A stretch of 17,544 nucleotides of DNA, taken from NCBI GenBank assembly GCA_900551715.1, contig URXG01000054.1:1-17544 (forward strand), written 5' to 3'. Shown here piece after piece: positions 7,725-14,175 of the stretch (position 1 is the first letter of the stretch; the number at the start of each line of letters is the position of its first letter). The stretch is from an uncultured Blautia sp. Its GTDB lineage: Bacteria > Bacillota > Clostridia > Lachnospirales > Lachnospiraceae. The translations under genes and the position numbers were made by a program. A model generated the notes under the pieces. It worked only from the letters and a program-made list of their open reading frames with translations. It was not told the origin of the DNA and searched no databases.

Positions 7725-7751
7725 GACTATCATTAAATTATATCACATCTG

Positions 7752-7979
7752 TCAGATCTCTGTAAAGGAACATCTCTGTTTTATCTGGGATGTAAGAATA
7801 TCAAAGATGATGGTTCCATCCGGAAGTACAGTTTTTTCGTAGGATACCTCTTTTCCCTTAAATTTCTCTTGTACATATTCTTCCGGATCCCGGATCTCCA
7901 CCTCTTCCACAAAAACATCCCTCATCTGATTTCTGGGGCATTTGTTAAAAATCTCCCAGATCACTTCATATTCTTTCAT
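7752..7979 (-). CDS. Small protein of unknown function in the yedF operon
   Basis: A 75-residue protein that I do not recognise. The start is well supported by GGAGG 6 nt before the ATG. It is acidic and soluble-looking, without a signal peptide or membrane segment, and has two cysteines (C14 and one near the C terminus). The sequence suggests a small alpha/beta fold, with a helical-looking start (YEVIWEIFNKC) and a later beta-like stretch around LPDGTIIFDIL. It lies 56 bp after the Se/S-carrier-like gene and 120 bp before the CsoR-type gene on the same strand, so a part in sulfur or selenium handling is possible by association only. Real-gene status rests on the ribosome site and position. 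Confidence 0.72.
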   Translation of the reverse strand: MKEYEVIWEIFNKCPRNQMRDVFVEEVEIRDPEEYVQEKFKGKEVSYEKTVLPDGTIIFDILTSQIKQRCSFTEI

Positions 7980-8035
7980 AGGATACCTCCATTCTCAGAT
8001 ACTTTCTCACTTTATGGCGGCTTCGTTTCTGTCTG

Positions 8036-8272
8036 TTACAGTTCCAGCTGCCATCGGCCCTCAATATCCTCTGCAAATTCTGTTTCCACAGAACGCAATG
8101 CCTCTTTTTGTTCTACCGGCACTGCCCAGCATAGTCCACAGCTGGCGGATATCTCCCTTGGTACAGGAAGCAGTCTTCCCGGTACTGCATTTTCTTTGCA
8201 GAATCGCTCTACTGCAATGGCACCGCTGGTACTGTAAAAAGTCAAAATATACCGATCAATCTTCCGGATCAT
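8036..8272 (-). CDS. Putative Se/S carrier-like protein (DUF3343 family)
   Basis: A 78-residue protein with the family signature of DUF3343 / Se_S_carrier: a short N-terminal beta-alpha unit (YILTFYSTSGAIAVERFCK), then PGRLLPVPREISASCGLC with C45 and C48 as the likely sulfur- or selenium-binding pair. Its ATG overlaps the stop of yedF (ATGA, 4 bp), pointing to translational coupling. Members of this family are known to sit next to yedF-type genes in Clostridia and are proposed, not proven, to carry persulfide or selenide. I see no selD, selA or selenoprotein gene in the window, so sulfur versus selenium is open. Confidence 0.87.
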   Translation of the reverse strand: MIRKIDRYILTFYSTSGAIAVERFCKENAVPGRLLPVPREISASCGLCWAVPVEQKEALRSVETEFAEDIEGRWQLEL

Positions 8273-8892
8273 GGTTTCACTACTTTGCCGGCTTTGGAAA
8301 GAGTCTCTGCAATGTCATACATATTTGTAACTTCACCTACCTGAAGTTTCTCTGTAAGTCCATAATAATTCAGACATGTTCCGCAGGTTTTGATGGTAAC
8401 GCCCTGTGCTTCCAGACTCTTAATGTCTTCCAGTGAATCTGAGCCTTCTGTTGTAAGCGTAGCTCCACCATTATAAAAAAGCATGGTCTCTGGCAGAGTT
8501 TCCATCTGGGTCACTGCAAAGATAAATCCTTTCATAAGGACCTTACCCAGTTCCTCGTTGCCTCTTCCCATGGTAGCTGTGTCTACTGCGATCACAAAAT
8601 CACCTTTTACATCTGGAATGCAGGTTACTTTTTCCTGTACTTCTGCCGGTTTTCCCTGTCCGTCTGTGACTTTTAGTACAACCTGGAATTCTTTGTCTGA
8701 TTTTTTCTCAGAAGTTACTGCTGCCCCTGCATGCTGTCCCATTCTGGTAAGATTCTGTACGGCTGTCTCATTGTCCACCAGTACTGTGATCTCTGCATTT
8801 CCCTGAATGCTGTCCAGAACTTTTTTGGTTTTGACTACAGGAATCGGACACTGCTCACCTCTTGCATCTACGGTATATTTCTGTTCACTCAT
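8269..8892 (-). CDS. yedF: YedF-type sulfurtransferase-like protein (TusA domain plus DsrE-like domain)
   Basis: A 207-residue two-domain protein. Residues 1-75 are a TusA/SirA domain with the signature GEQCPIPVVKTKKVL, where C15 is the sulfur-accepting cysteine followed by PxP. Residues from about 95 form a DsrE-like domain (GDFVIAVDTATMGRGNEELG, MLFYNGG) ending with C170 and C173 in KTCGTCLNYYG. The combination matches proteins annotated as selenium metabolism protein YedF; their biochemical role is not settled. The ATG at 8892 is chosen over an upstream in-frame start at 8928 because AAAGGAG lies 8 nt before it. First gene of the run that continues to mrp, with a strong promoter upstream and divergent from xpt. 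Confidence 0.92.
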   Translation of the reverse strand: MSEQKYTVDARGEQCPIPVVKTKKVLDSIQGNAEITVLVDNETAVQNLTRMGQHAGAAVTSEKKSDKEFQVVLKVTDGQGKPAEVQEKVTCIPDVKGDFVIAVDTATMGRGNEELGKVLMKGFIFAVTQMETLPETMLFYNGGATLTTEGSDSLEDIKSLEAQGVTIKTCGTCLNYYGLTEKLQVGEVTNMYDIAETLSKAGKVVKP

Positions 8893-8945
8893 AATAAATT
8901 CTCCTTTGCTGTTATAATCATAATCCAAATAAATTAACTGAATTT

Positions 8946-8974
8946 ATTGTATCAGAGACAGAATTTTTTTTCAA
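8946..8974 (-). promoter_or_regulatory. Promoter of the yedF operon
   Basis: Minus strand TTGAAA (8974-8969) and TACAAT (8951-8946) are 17 bp apart, each matching consensus at 5 of 6 positions. The leader to the yedF ATG would be about 50 nt. I see no CsoR-like GGGTA/TACCC palindrome here. Confidence 0.75.
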
Positions 8975-9055
8975 TGTCAGTTATATACTCATTTTTTTAT
9001 TATTTTCTTTTGATAAAAAGATTTGACGAAGCAGCAAACTTTTTGTCGAAAGTAA

Positions 9056-9084
9056 TTGAACTTCTTTCCAGAATAGAGTATCAT
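9056..9084 (+). promoter_or_regulatory. Promoter of xpt
   Basis: TTGAAC (9056-9061) and TATCAT (9079-9084) are 17 bp apart. The leader would be about 50 nt, AT-rich, without a recognisable purine riboswitch. A second TATAAT-like sequence lies slightly downstream but lacks a -35 partner. Confidence 0.65.
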
Positions 9085-9140
9085 AAATATAATTTCATTA
9101 AAAATAATTAAATGACCACAAGAAACAAAGGAGAGAAATC

Positions 9141-9713
9141 ATGAAGCTTTTAAAGGACCGTATACTGAAAGATGGAATTGTAAAACCAGGAAATATTTTA
9201 AAGGTAGACAGTTTTTTGAATCATCAGATGGATATTACTCTCATCAACGAAATCGGCAAAGAATTTAAAAGACGTTTTGCTGACTGTCCTATCACCAAAA
9301 TTCTTACCATCGAAGCATCCGGTATTGGAATCGCATGTATTGCTGCACAGTATTTTGATGTGCCTGTTATCTTCGCAAAAAAAGCACAGAGTCTGAACCT
9401 GGACGGTGAAATGTACTGTTCTAAAGTGGAATCCTTTACCCACAAAAAAGTTTATGACGTAATTTTATCCAAAAAATTCCTTGGACCGGAAGACCACGTA
9501 CTTCTTATTGATGATTTCCTTGCCAACGGATGTGCCCTTCTGGGACTGATTAACATTGTCAAGGAATCCGGTGCTACTCTGGAGGGAGCCGGAATCGTCA
9601 TCGAAAAAGGTTTCCAGAACGGTGGACAGAAAATCCGCGATATGGGTGTTCGTCTGGAATCCCTTGCTATTGTCGATTCCATGACTGATGATTCCCTGAC
9701 TTTCCGGGAATAA
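9141..9713 (+). CDS. xpt: Xanthine phosphoribosyltransferase
   Basis: Salvages xanthine with PRPP to form XMP in the cytoplasm. The 190-residue length and the start MKLLKDRILKDGIV are typical of Xpt. The PRPP-binding loop is VLLIDDFLANGCALLGL at about residues 120-136, and ITKILTIEASGIGIA is the characteristic earlier segment. The start is supported by AAAGGAGAG before the ATG. It stands alone as a single-gene unit with its own promoter and a strong terminator; no xanthine permease gene follows, although many Firmicutes have xpt-pbuX. Identification is secure. Confidence 0.96.
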   Translation: MKLLKDRILKDGIVKPGNILKVDSFLNHQMDITLINEIGKEFKRRFADCPITKILTIEASGIGIACIAAQYFDVPVIFAKKAQSLNLDGEMYCSKVESFTHKKVYDVILSKKFLGPEDHVLLIDDFLANGCALLGLINIVKESGATLEGAGIVIEKGFQNGGQKIRDMGVRLESLAIVDSMTDDSLTFRE

Positions 9714-9726
9714 ATCCATTTCAACC

Positions 9727-9758
9727 AAAAAGCAGACTGATGATCAGCCTGCTTTTTT
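9727..9758. terminator. Bidirectional terminator between xpt and the lipoprotein gene
   Basis: AAAAGCAG and CTGCTTTT arms continue inward as CTGAT/ATCAG after a single mismatch, forming a strong hairpin followed by a T-run on the plus side and with A/T symmetry on the minus side. The lipoprotein gene's last codons and stop (9744-9746) lie inside the hairpin, so the two convergent genes share it. Confidence 0.9.
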
Positions 9759-11219
9759 TAGTCCTGTAGTAGGTTTCGGTGTAGTTGTAACTGTAGCCTC
9801 CGGTGTGGGAGACGGTGTTTCTGTAGGTTCTGTTGTTGGTGTAACCGAAGGAGTCTCATCTGGTGTCTCAGTCACTGTCGGTGTCACCGTAGCCTCCGGT
9901 GTTTGGCTTGGTTCCGGTGCAGAAGTAGGCGTTGCTTCCGGCTCTACTTCTTTTTTTGTGTAATAACCACTGTCAATAAGAATCTCATAGTTGTCATTAT
10001 CGATCATCTGTGGCTCACAGAGATAACTGCCAATGATCTTTGTTCCATTATCATACTGTTCGTAATCATTTACCTCTGGATCATCTTCTCCATGAAGATA
10101 TACGTTGACCATTTCTTCACACTGATCTGCCAGTTCTTTTCTGTCTGCAAAAATACTGAAACTGATCCTGCCTTCTGCAATTTTTTTGACTGCTTCTGCT
10201 TTACATCCATATCCGCTGATCAGCGGCCAGCTTTCTGTTCCAGTTGCAATTCCGTTTTCTTCCAGTGCCTCCGTTACAGCAACCGCAGCATTGTCAAATC
10301 CGGTACAGATAATATCCGGTGTCTCTCCTTCCGGATATACCTCTGTAAGCAGTTCTTGAGCCCTTGCCTTTGCCTGTCCTGTACTCCAGCGGAGAATTCC
10401 TGTATCATCAAAAGAAATCTGTCCGGACTTGCATACCAGCGTTCCGTCATCCAGATAAGGCTGCAGAGTTTCCATAACACCATTATAAAGAAACAGTGCC
10501 TGTACATTATCCTGAGACCCCATAATAAATTCTATGGTTCTGAACTCTTTATCTTCTTTTACTTTATCCAGATCTTCTTTTTTGATGATCTCTTCTCCGA
10601 TCATCTGGCCGATCTGTCTGCCACCATAAGTCACATAATATTTCACTGCATCGGTATCCATGATCAGCTCATCGTAGGAAAAAACAGGAATCTCCGCTTC
10701 TTTGACTGTGGAAAGCACATCTTTCAGTCCATACGTGTCCACTGGTGCTATCACCATGGCAGATACTTCCTGGGCAGTCATATCCTGAATCTGCGAAACC
10801 TGTCTGGACACATCATTATCTGCATAAAGGAGCACTGGCTCATATCCATCCTCTTCCAGTCTGGTCTTTAATTCGTCGCCGTCTGTTTCCCAGCTGGTTT
10901 CCTCCGGCAAAAGTACTGCGATCTTTTCTCTGTCTTCCTGAACTGCTTCTTTGCTGTCCTGGCTGTCTGTATCTTTTTCGGAGACTTCTTCTGTGGAAGA
11001 ACTTTCCTTATTCTGTTTTTTGGAATCCTCTTTTTGGCTGTCAGAAGTTTCTTCTGTATCAGTGATACCGGAATCTTCCGGTATTGCCTCCCCGGTTCCT
11101 TCTTTTTCTGTCTGTGCACTCTCACTGGCCGCTTCTGTGGCTTTGTTATTGCCACAACCAGCGATCAGAGATGCTGTCAGCATAATTCCCAGCATTATTC
11201 CGGCTGTTCTTTTTTTCAT
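9744..11219 (-). CDS. Lipoprotein with periplasmic sugar-binding-protein-like domain and Thr/Pro tail
   Basis: A 491-residue exported lipoprotein. The signal peptide ends in the lipobox LIAGC with C22 as the lipidated residue. Residues 23-95 are a low-complexity E/S/D/K linker. From about 97 (KIAVLLPEETSWE) to 415 the sequence resembles class I sugar-binding proteins of the ChvE/XylF/RbsB group, with MVIAPVDTYGLKDVL, FSYDELIMDTDAVKYYVTYGG and PDIICTGFDNAAVAVTEAL as family-like segments. Residues 426-491 are a Thr/Pro/Glu repeat tail (TPEATVT occurs twice), likely a wall-spanning or glycosylated stretch. AAGGA lies 7 nt before the ATG. It lies 27 bp after a regulator gene. No permease or ATPase is nearby, so it is an orphan binding protein or a receptor. 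The ligand is unknown. Confidence 0.9.
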   Translation of the reverse strand: MKKRTAGIMLGIMLTASLIAGCGNNKATEAASESAQTEKEGTGEAIPEDSGITDTEETSDSQKEDSKKQNKESSSTEEVSEKDTDSQDSKEAVQEDREKIAVLLPEETSWETDGDELKTRLEEDGYEPVLLYADNDVSRQVSQIQDMTAQEVSAMVIAPVDTYGLKDVLSTVKEAEIPVFSYDELIMDTDAVKYYVTYGGRQIGQMIGEEIIKKEDLDKVKEDKEFRTIEFIMGSQDNVQALFLYNGVMETLQPYLDDGTLVCKSGQISFDDTGILRWSTGQAKARAQELLTEVYPEGETPDIICTGFDNAAVAVTEALEENGIATGTESWPLISGYGCKAEAVKKIAEGRISFSIFADRKELADQCEEMVNVYLHGEDDPEVNDYEQYDNGTKIIGSYLCEPQMIDNDNYEILIDSGYYTKKEVEPEATPTSAPEPSQTPEATVTPTVTETPDETPSVTPTTEPTETPSPTPEATVTTTPKPTTGLKKAG

Positions 11220-11246
11220 GCTTCCATCCTTTCTGTCTGAATCGTC

Positions 11247-11846
11247 CTAAATTCCTTTATATTCTTTTGCCAGAGATTTCAGATAATCACGATATGCAGC
11301 GGCTGTTTTCTTCGGTTTCAGTATGTAGACATCTTTTCCCATGGAAGTCAGCCATCCAAAAAACTCTGGTCCGGCTATGGATGGCAAATTCACAGTCATA
11401 TGATCTTCTTTTTCTTTGTATTCACCAAGTTTGCCAAAATAAGACTGCACATCCTTTTTTCTACTGGCTGAAAAATACAGTTTCATAGTTTTTTCCGTAT
11501 CCCGGATTTCTTTCTTACTGTATCCATGGTAAACTTTTTCTTCTATGATCCTGGTCTGTACAGGTGTTTCTTTCTTTGGTTTTGCCGGAAGAGTTTTCTG
11601 ATCTTTCCCAGCTTGTCCTCCAACAACATAATATCCGCCTGGGCGTCCCCTGTGATATTTTATGTCCAGTCCGAAAACTCTCAGTGCTTCCATATCATCG
11701 TAAATGCTTTTGCGCTCTGCAGGTATTTCATATTCTGCAAGACTATCCAGAATCTCCTGCATGGTCACAACATGGTTTTCATCTGTATTTTGCAGCATTT
11801 TTTCAAGAAGCAGTATTTTTATTTTTTGATTATGTGATCTTGCCAT
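11247..11846 (-). CDS. HTH regulator with WCX-like C-terminal domain, WYL domain apparently absent
   Basis: A 199-residue protein. Residues 1-72 are a winged helix-turn-helix like that of WYL/YafY regulators (AERKSIYDDMEALRVFGLDI, then RGRPGGYYVV). A charged linker of about 50 residues follows. From about residue 120 the sequence (MKLYFSAS, GPEFFGWLTSMGKDVYILKP, then a final helix) resembles the WCX domain that ends WYL proteins. The central WYL fold expected in a protein of about 300 residues is not seen, so this is either a natural short form or a deletion. The ATG at 11846 is chosen because GAGGGG lies 5 nt upstream; 25 extra in-frame codons upstream overlap the promoter. It heads a two-gene unit with the lipoprotein. 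Confidence 0.8.
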   Translation of the reverse strand: MARSHNQKIKILLLEKMLQNTDENHVVTMQEILDSLAEYEIPAERKSIYDDMEALRVFGLDIKYHRGRPGGYYVVGGQAGKDQKTLPAKPKKETPVQTRIIEEKVYHGYSKKEIRDTEKTMKLYFSASRKKDVQSYFGKLGEYKEKEDHMTVNLPSIAGPEFFGWLTSMGKDVYILKPKKTAAAYRDYLKSLAKEYKGI

Positions 11847-11892
11847 TTTATCCCCTCGTATTTCTGATATAGTTTCGCCCATTTGTGGCTTT

Positions 11893-11921
11893 ATTATAAC
11901 GTCACCCTGTTTCTGCTGCAA
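11893..11921 (-). promoter_or_regulatory. Promoter of the regulator-lipoprotein unit
   Basis: Minus strand TTGCAG (11921-11916) and TATAAT (11898-11893) are 17 bp apart. The -10 is perfect. CTGCTTGCAG overlapping the -35 is a small palindrome that could bind a regulator. Confidence 0.7.
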
Positions 11922-11960
11922 GCAGTTATTTCGTCATAGCGAAAGTCGTGAACCGCGATA

Positions 11961-12680
11961 TTATTTCAGGAAACGCTGGCAGATATAGTCATTGGCTTCT
12001 TTTTCCTGACTGTCATCCAGCGGTTCCAGCTCTACCTGCTCTCCGTATTTTCTTCTCAGTGCCCTGAGGATCAGAAGATCTGCAAGCTGTGGATTCTTTG
12101 GAAGAAGAGGGCCATGAAGATAAGTGCCGATAACATTTTTGTAGGTAACTCCCTCATATCCGGTCTTTCCGTCATTTCCTGCTCCATAAAGGACCTTTCC
12201 AAGAGGTTTGTTCTCGTTAATACAGGTCCTGCCACCATGATTTTCAAATCCAACCACAGGCATCTCAAACAAATCACTCTGAAGGATAATATTACTGATC
12301 AGTCGTCCTTCTCCCTGTTCTGTATACATATCTACCAGTTCCAGACCTTTGATCATTCCCTGGTCTGTCTTATAATAATTGCCAAGAAGCTGATAACCTC
12401 CACAGATGGCGATCACAACTCCATTATCTTCTACATATGCCTTAAAATCTCCCTGGATTTCTTTCAGTTTCTCACAGACCAGCATCTGCTCTCTGTCAGA
12501 ACCACCTCCAAGAAGTACAATATCCAGCCTGGAAAAATCAATCTTGTCATTAAACTCAAAGGCAATGGTCTCTGCCTCAATACCTCTCCACTGACACCGC
12601 TTCATAAGACACTGGATATTGCCTCTGTCACCGTAAAGATTCAGAAGATCCGGGTATAAATGTCCTATGGTTATTTTCAT
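11961..12680 (-). CDS. gatD: Lipid II isoglutaminyl synthase, glutaminase subunit GatD
   Basis: Supplies ammonia from glutamine to MurT, which amidates the alpha-carboxyl of D-glutamate in lipid II to D-isoglutamine at the inner membrane face. The 239-residue protein is a CobB/CobQ-type class I amidotransferase: MKITIGHLYPDLLNLYGDRGN at the start, the nucleophile C93 in AICGGYQLLG, and H189 in GTYLHGPLLPKNP. Both are close to the positions reported for S. aureus GatD. The ATG overlaps the murT stop by 4 bp (ATGA), indicating coupled translation of the complex. No clear terminator follows before the next promoter. Identification is secure from family knowledge and gene order. Confidence 0.95.
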   Translation of the reverse strand: MKITIGHLYPDLLNLYGDRGNIQCLMKRCQWRGIEAETIAFEFNDKIDFSRLDIVLLGGGSDREQMLVCEKLKEIQGDFKAYVEDNGVVIAICGGYQLLGNYYKTDQGMIKGLELVDMYTEQGEGRLISNIILQSDLFEMPVVGFENHGGRTCINENKPLGKVLYGAGNDGKTGYEGVTYKNVIGTYLHGPLLPKNPQLADLLILRALRRKYGEQVELEPLDDSQEKEANDYICQRFLK

Positions 12681-14014
12681 GACTGTTCTCCCTCCATCTT
12701 CTTGAGAATATTCCTGGTGCTAAAAAGTGCAGTATAATTAACCAGTACATAAAGGTTGCCTGTTCCCTCTTCGATCCGGCTGCGGATTGCCTTTTCCACA
12801 TCAACTTCCAGAACAGACGGAATATCCACGTATTTCAGCCTCAGACGCATATCCTGACAACGGATACCGCTTACTGTGATAGAGGAAATACTTTCTTCCC
12901 GGAATCTGTCAAAATCCACATCCCACAGCCAGGAAATATCAATCCCATCCTGTGCATTGTCATTAATGGCAATCACTACATCCTTTGGGGTGGTATCCTG
13001 CATAACAGCGGAAATATTCTGGTTAAAACCGGCCGGGTTTTTGGCAAGGTTCAGAGTTACGCTGGTTCCTTTGATCCGAAACTGTTCCATACGTCCATTC
13101 TCCGGATTAAACTTCTTCAGCATGTCACTGAAATGACTGCCCTCAAATCCTGCTGACCGTACTCCCGCATAGGCAGCCAGAATATTATATACATTATAAA
13201 AGCCCTTATAATTGGCAGAAAGAAGTCTGTTCTCAACTCTGAAAGAAAGCTGATCTCCCACTTTTACATCGGTTGCATCGTAATCCGGTACCGGTCTCTG
13301 GAATCCACATTTCGGACACTTGTAGTCTCCCAGCTGACTGTAATGATAAAAACTGTACTGGAGTCTTTCGCCGCAGCGTTTGCAGAAGCGTCCTTCCCGA
13401 ATCTCATTGGTATCATTCTTAACTACCGGGCGGCTGATGCCATAATAGACCGTAGGATGTCCGGTATCCATAGCAAGGTAAGCAGAAAGTGCGTCATCAC
13501 CATTTACGATAAGTTTCAGCCCTGGTACTTTGCCTATCATTTCTTCCAGAATATTCATGGTAATATCAATCTCTCCATATCTGTCCAGCTGATCCCGGAA
13601 CAGATTAGTCATTACCATATACTGGGGCATGATCTGTGGAAAAATATATTTTGTGGATGCCTCGTCTGCCTCAATACATGCGTAATCTGCATCAATATGA
13701 CCGTTCAGTCCTGCTCCCAGAACGAAAGCAGCCACAACACCATTAAGCATGTTTGAACCGGTGTGGTTGCAGATGACTTTCTGTCCTTCTGCCTCCAGTG
13801 CAGCACAGAGCATGTTGTTGGTAGTAGTCTTACCGTTGGTTCCGCAGACAACGAAAATGTCTTTTCTGACTTCACCGGAAAGTTCTTTCAGAATTGGCGG
13901 GTATATCTTGAGAGCGATCTTGCCTGCCCAGGTAACGCCCTGTCTGCCCATTTTTTTGCAGATGTAGCCAGCAGCCTTTGCGGACCAGATCGCAGCGATT
14001 TTTCTTATGTTCAT
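12677..14014 (-). CDS. murT: Lipid II isoglutaminyl synthase, Mur ligase-like subunit MurT
   Basis: The ATP-using subunit of the MurT-GatD complex, which amidates peptidoglycan precursor. The 445-residue protein is a Mur ligase homologue with the ATP loop GTNGKTTTNN at 58-67, TNLFRDQLDRYGEID at about 136-150, and a four-cysteine zinc-ribbon insertion (C211, C214, C233, C236; CKRCG and CPKCG), a hallmark of MurT. The C-terminal part, DUF1727-like, begins near NPENGRMEQFRIKG. AAGGAC lies 7 nt before the ATG. It has its own promoter and a palindrome at the predicted start of transcription, followed directly by gatD. Identification is secure. Confidence 0.96.
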   Translation of the reverse strand: MNIRKIAAIWSAKAAGYICKKMGRQGVTWAGKIALKIYPPILKELSGEVRKDIFVVCGTNGKTTTNNMLCAALEAEGQKVICNHTGSNMLNGVVAAFVLGAGLNGHIDADYACIEADEASTKYIFPQIMPQYMVMTNLFRDQLDRYGEIDITMNILEEMIGKVPGLKLIVNGDDALSAYLAMDTGHPTVYYGISRPVVKNDTNEIREGRFCKRCGERLQYSFYHYSQLGDYKCPKCGFQRPVPDYDATDVKVGDQLSFRVENRLLSANYKGFYNVYNILAAYAGVRSAGFEGSHFSDMLKKFNPENGRMEQFRIKGTSVTLNLAKNPAGFNQNISAVMQDTTPKDVVIAINDNAQDGIDISWLWDVDFDRFREESISSITVSGIRCQDMRLRLKYVDIPSVLEVDVEKAIRSRIEEGTGNLYVLVNYTALFSTRNILKKMEGEQS

Positions 14015-14041
14015 AATCTACGTCCTTTTTCTTTATTAGAT

Positions 14042-14057
14042 ATACGATATGTCGTAT
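14042..14057. promoter_or_regulatory. Candidate operator at the murT start of transcription
   Basis: ATACGA, 4 nt (TATG), TCGTAT: a perfect inverted repeat beginning about 8 bp downstream of the murT -10 box, so it covers the predicted +1. Palindromes of this size and position are typical operators of small dimeric repressors. No repressor gene is adjacent, so the binding protein is unknown. Confidence 0.55.
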
Positions 14058-14064
14058 GTGAATA

Positions 14065-14093
14065 ATTTTACGCTAAAAAACGAAAATTATCAA
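14065..14093 (-). promoter_or_regulatory. Promoter of murT-gatD
   Basis: Minus strand TTGATA (14093-14088) and TAAAAT (14070-14065) are exactly 17 bp apart, each close to consensus. Confidence 0.75.
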
Positions 14094-14103
14094 CCTAATT
14101 GTT

Positions 14104-14121
14104 CTGTTCAGGAACCACACA
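14104..14121. repeat. Possible decayed third copy of the 27-bp repeat centre
   Basis: CTGTTCAG followed by a related ACC/CACA stretch matches the inner part of the 27-bp unit at 15 of 18 positions, but the palindromic outer arms are gone. With so short a match, chance is possible. Like the two intact copies it lies upstream of a minus-strand gene. Confidence 0.3.
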
Positions 14122-14138
14122 TAGGAGAATTTCCAGAA

Positions 14139-14169
14139 TTTACGTCAGAATGCTGGGGAAAGATATAAT
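14139..14169 (+). promoter_or_regulatory. Possible promoter of the structured RNA candidate
   Basis: A perfect TATAAT (14164-14169) with TTTACG or TTACGT 18-19 bp upstream as a weak -35. Transcription would start near 14176 and run into the hairpin region. Confidence 0.4.
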
Positions 14170-14175
14170 GATTAC

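Noticed and set aside
9023..9051. TTGACG as the -35 of a second xpt promoter
   Set aside because: The sequence 17 bp downstream (TCGAAA) does not resemble a -10 box.
9903..10871. Plus-strand open frame opposite the lipoprotein gene
   Set aside because: It is antisense to a well-supported lipoprotein gene, with low-quality composition and no ribosome site.
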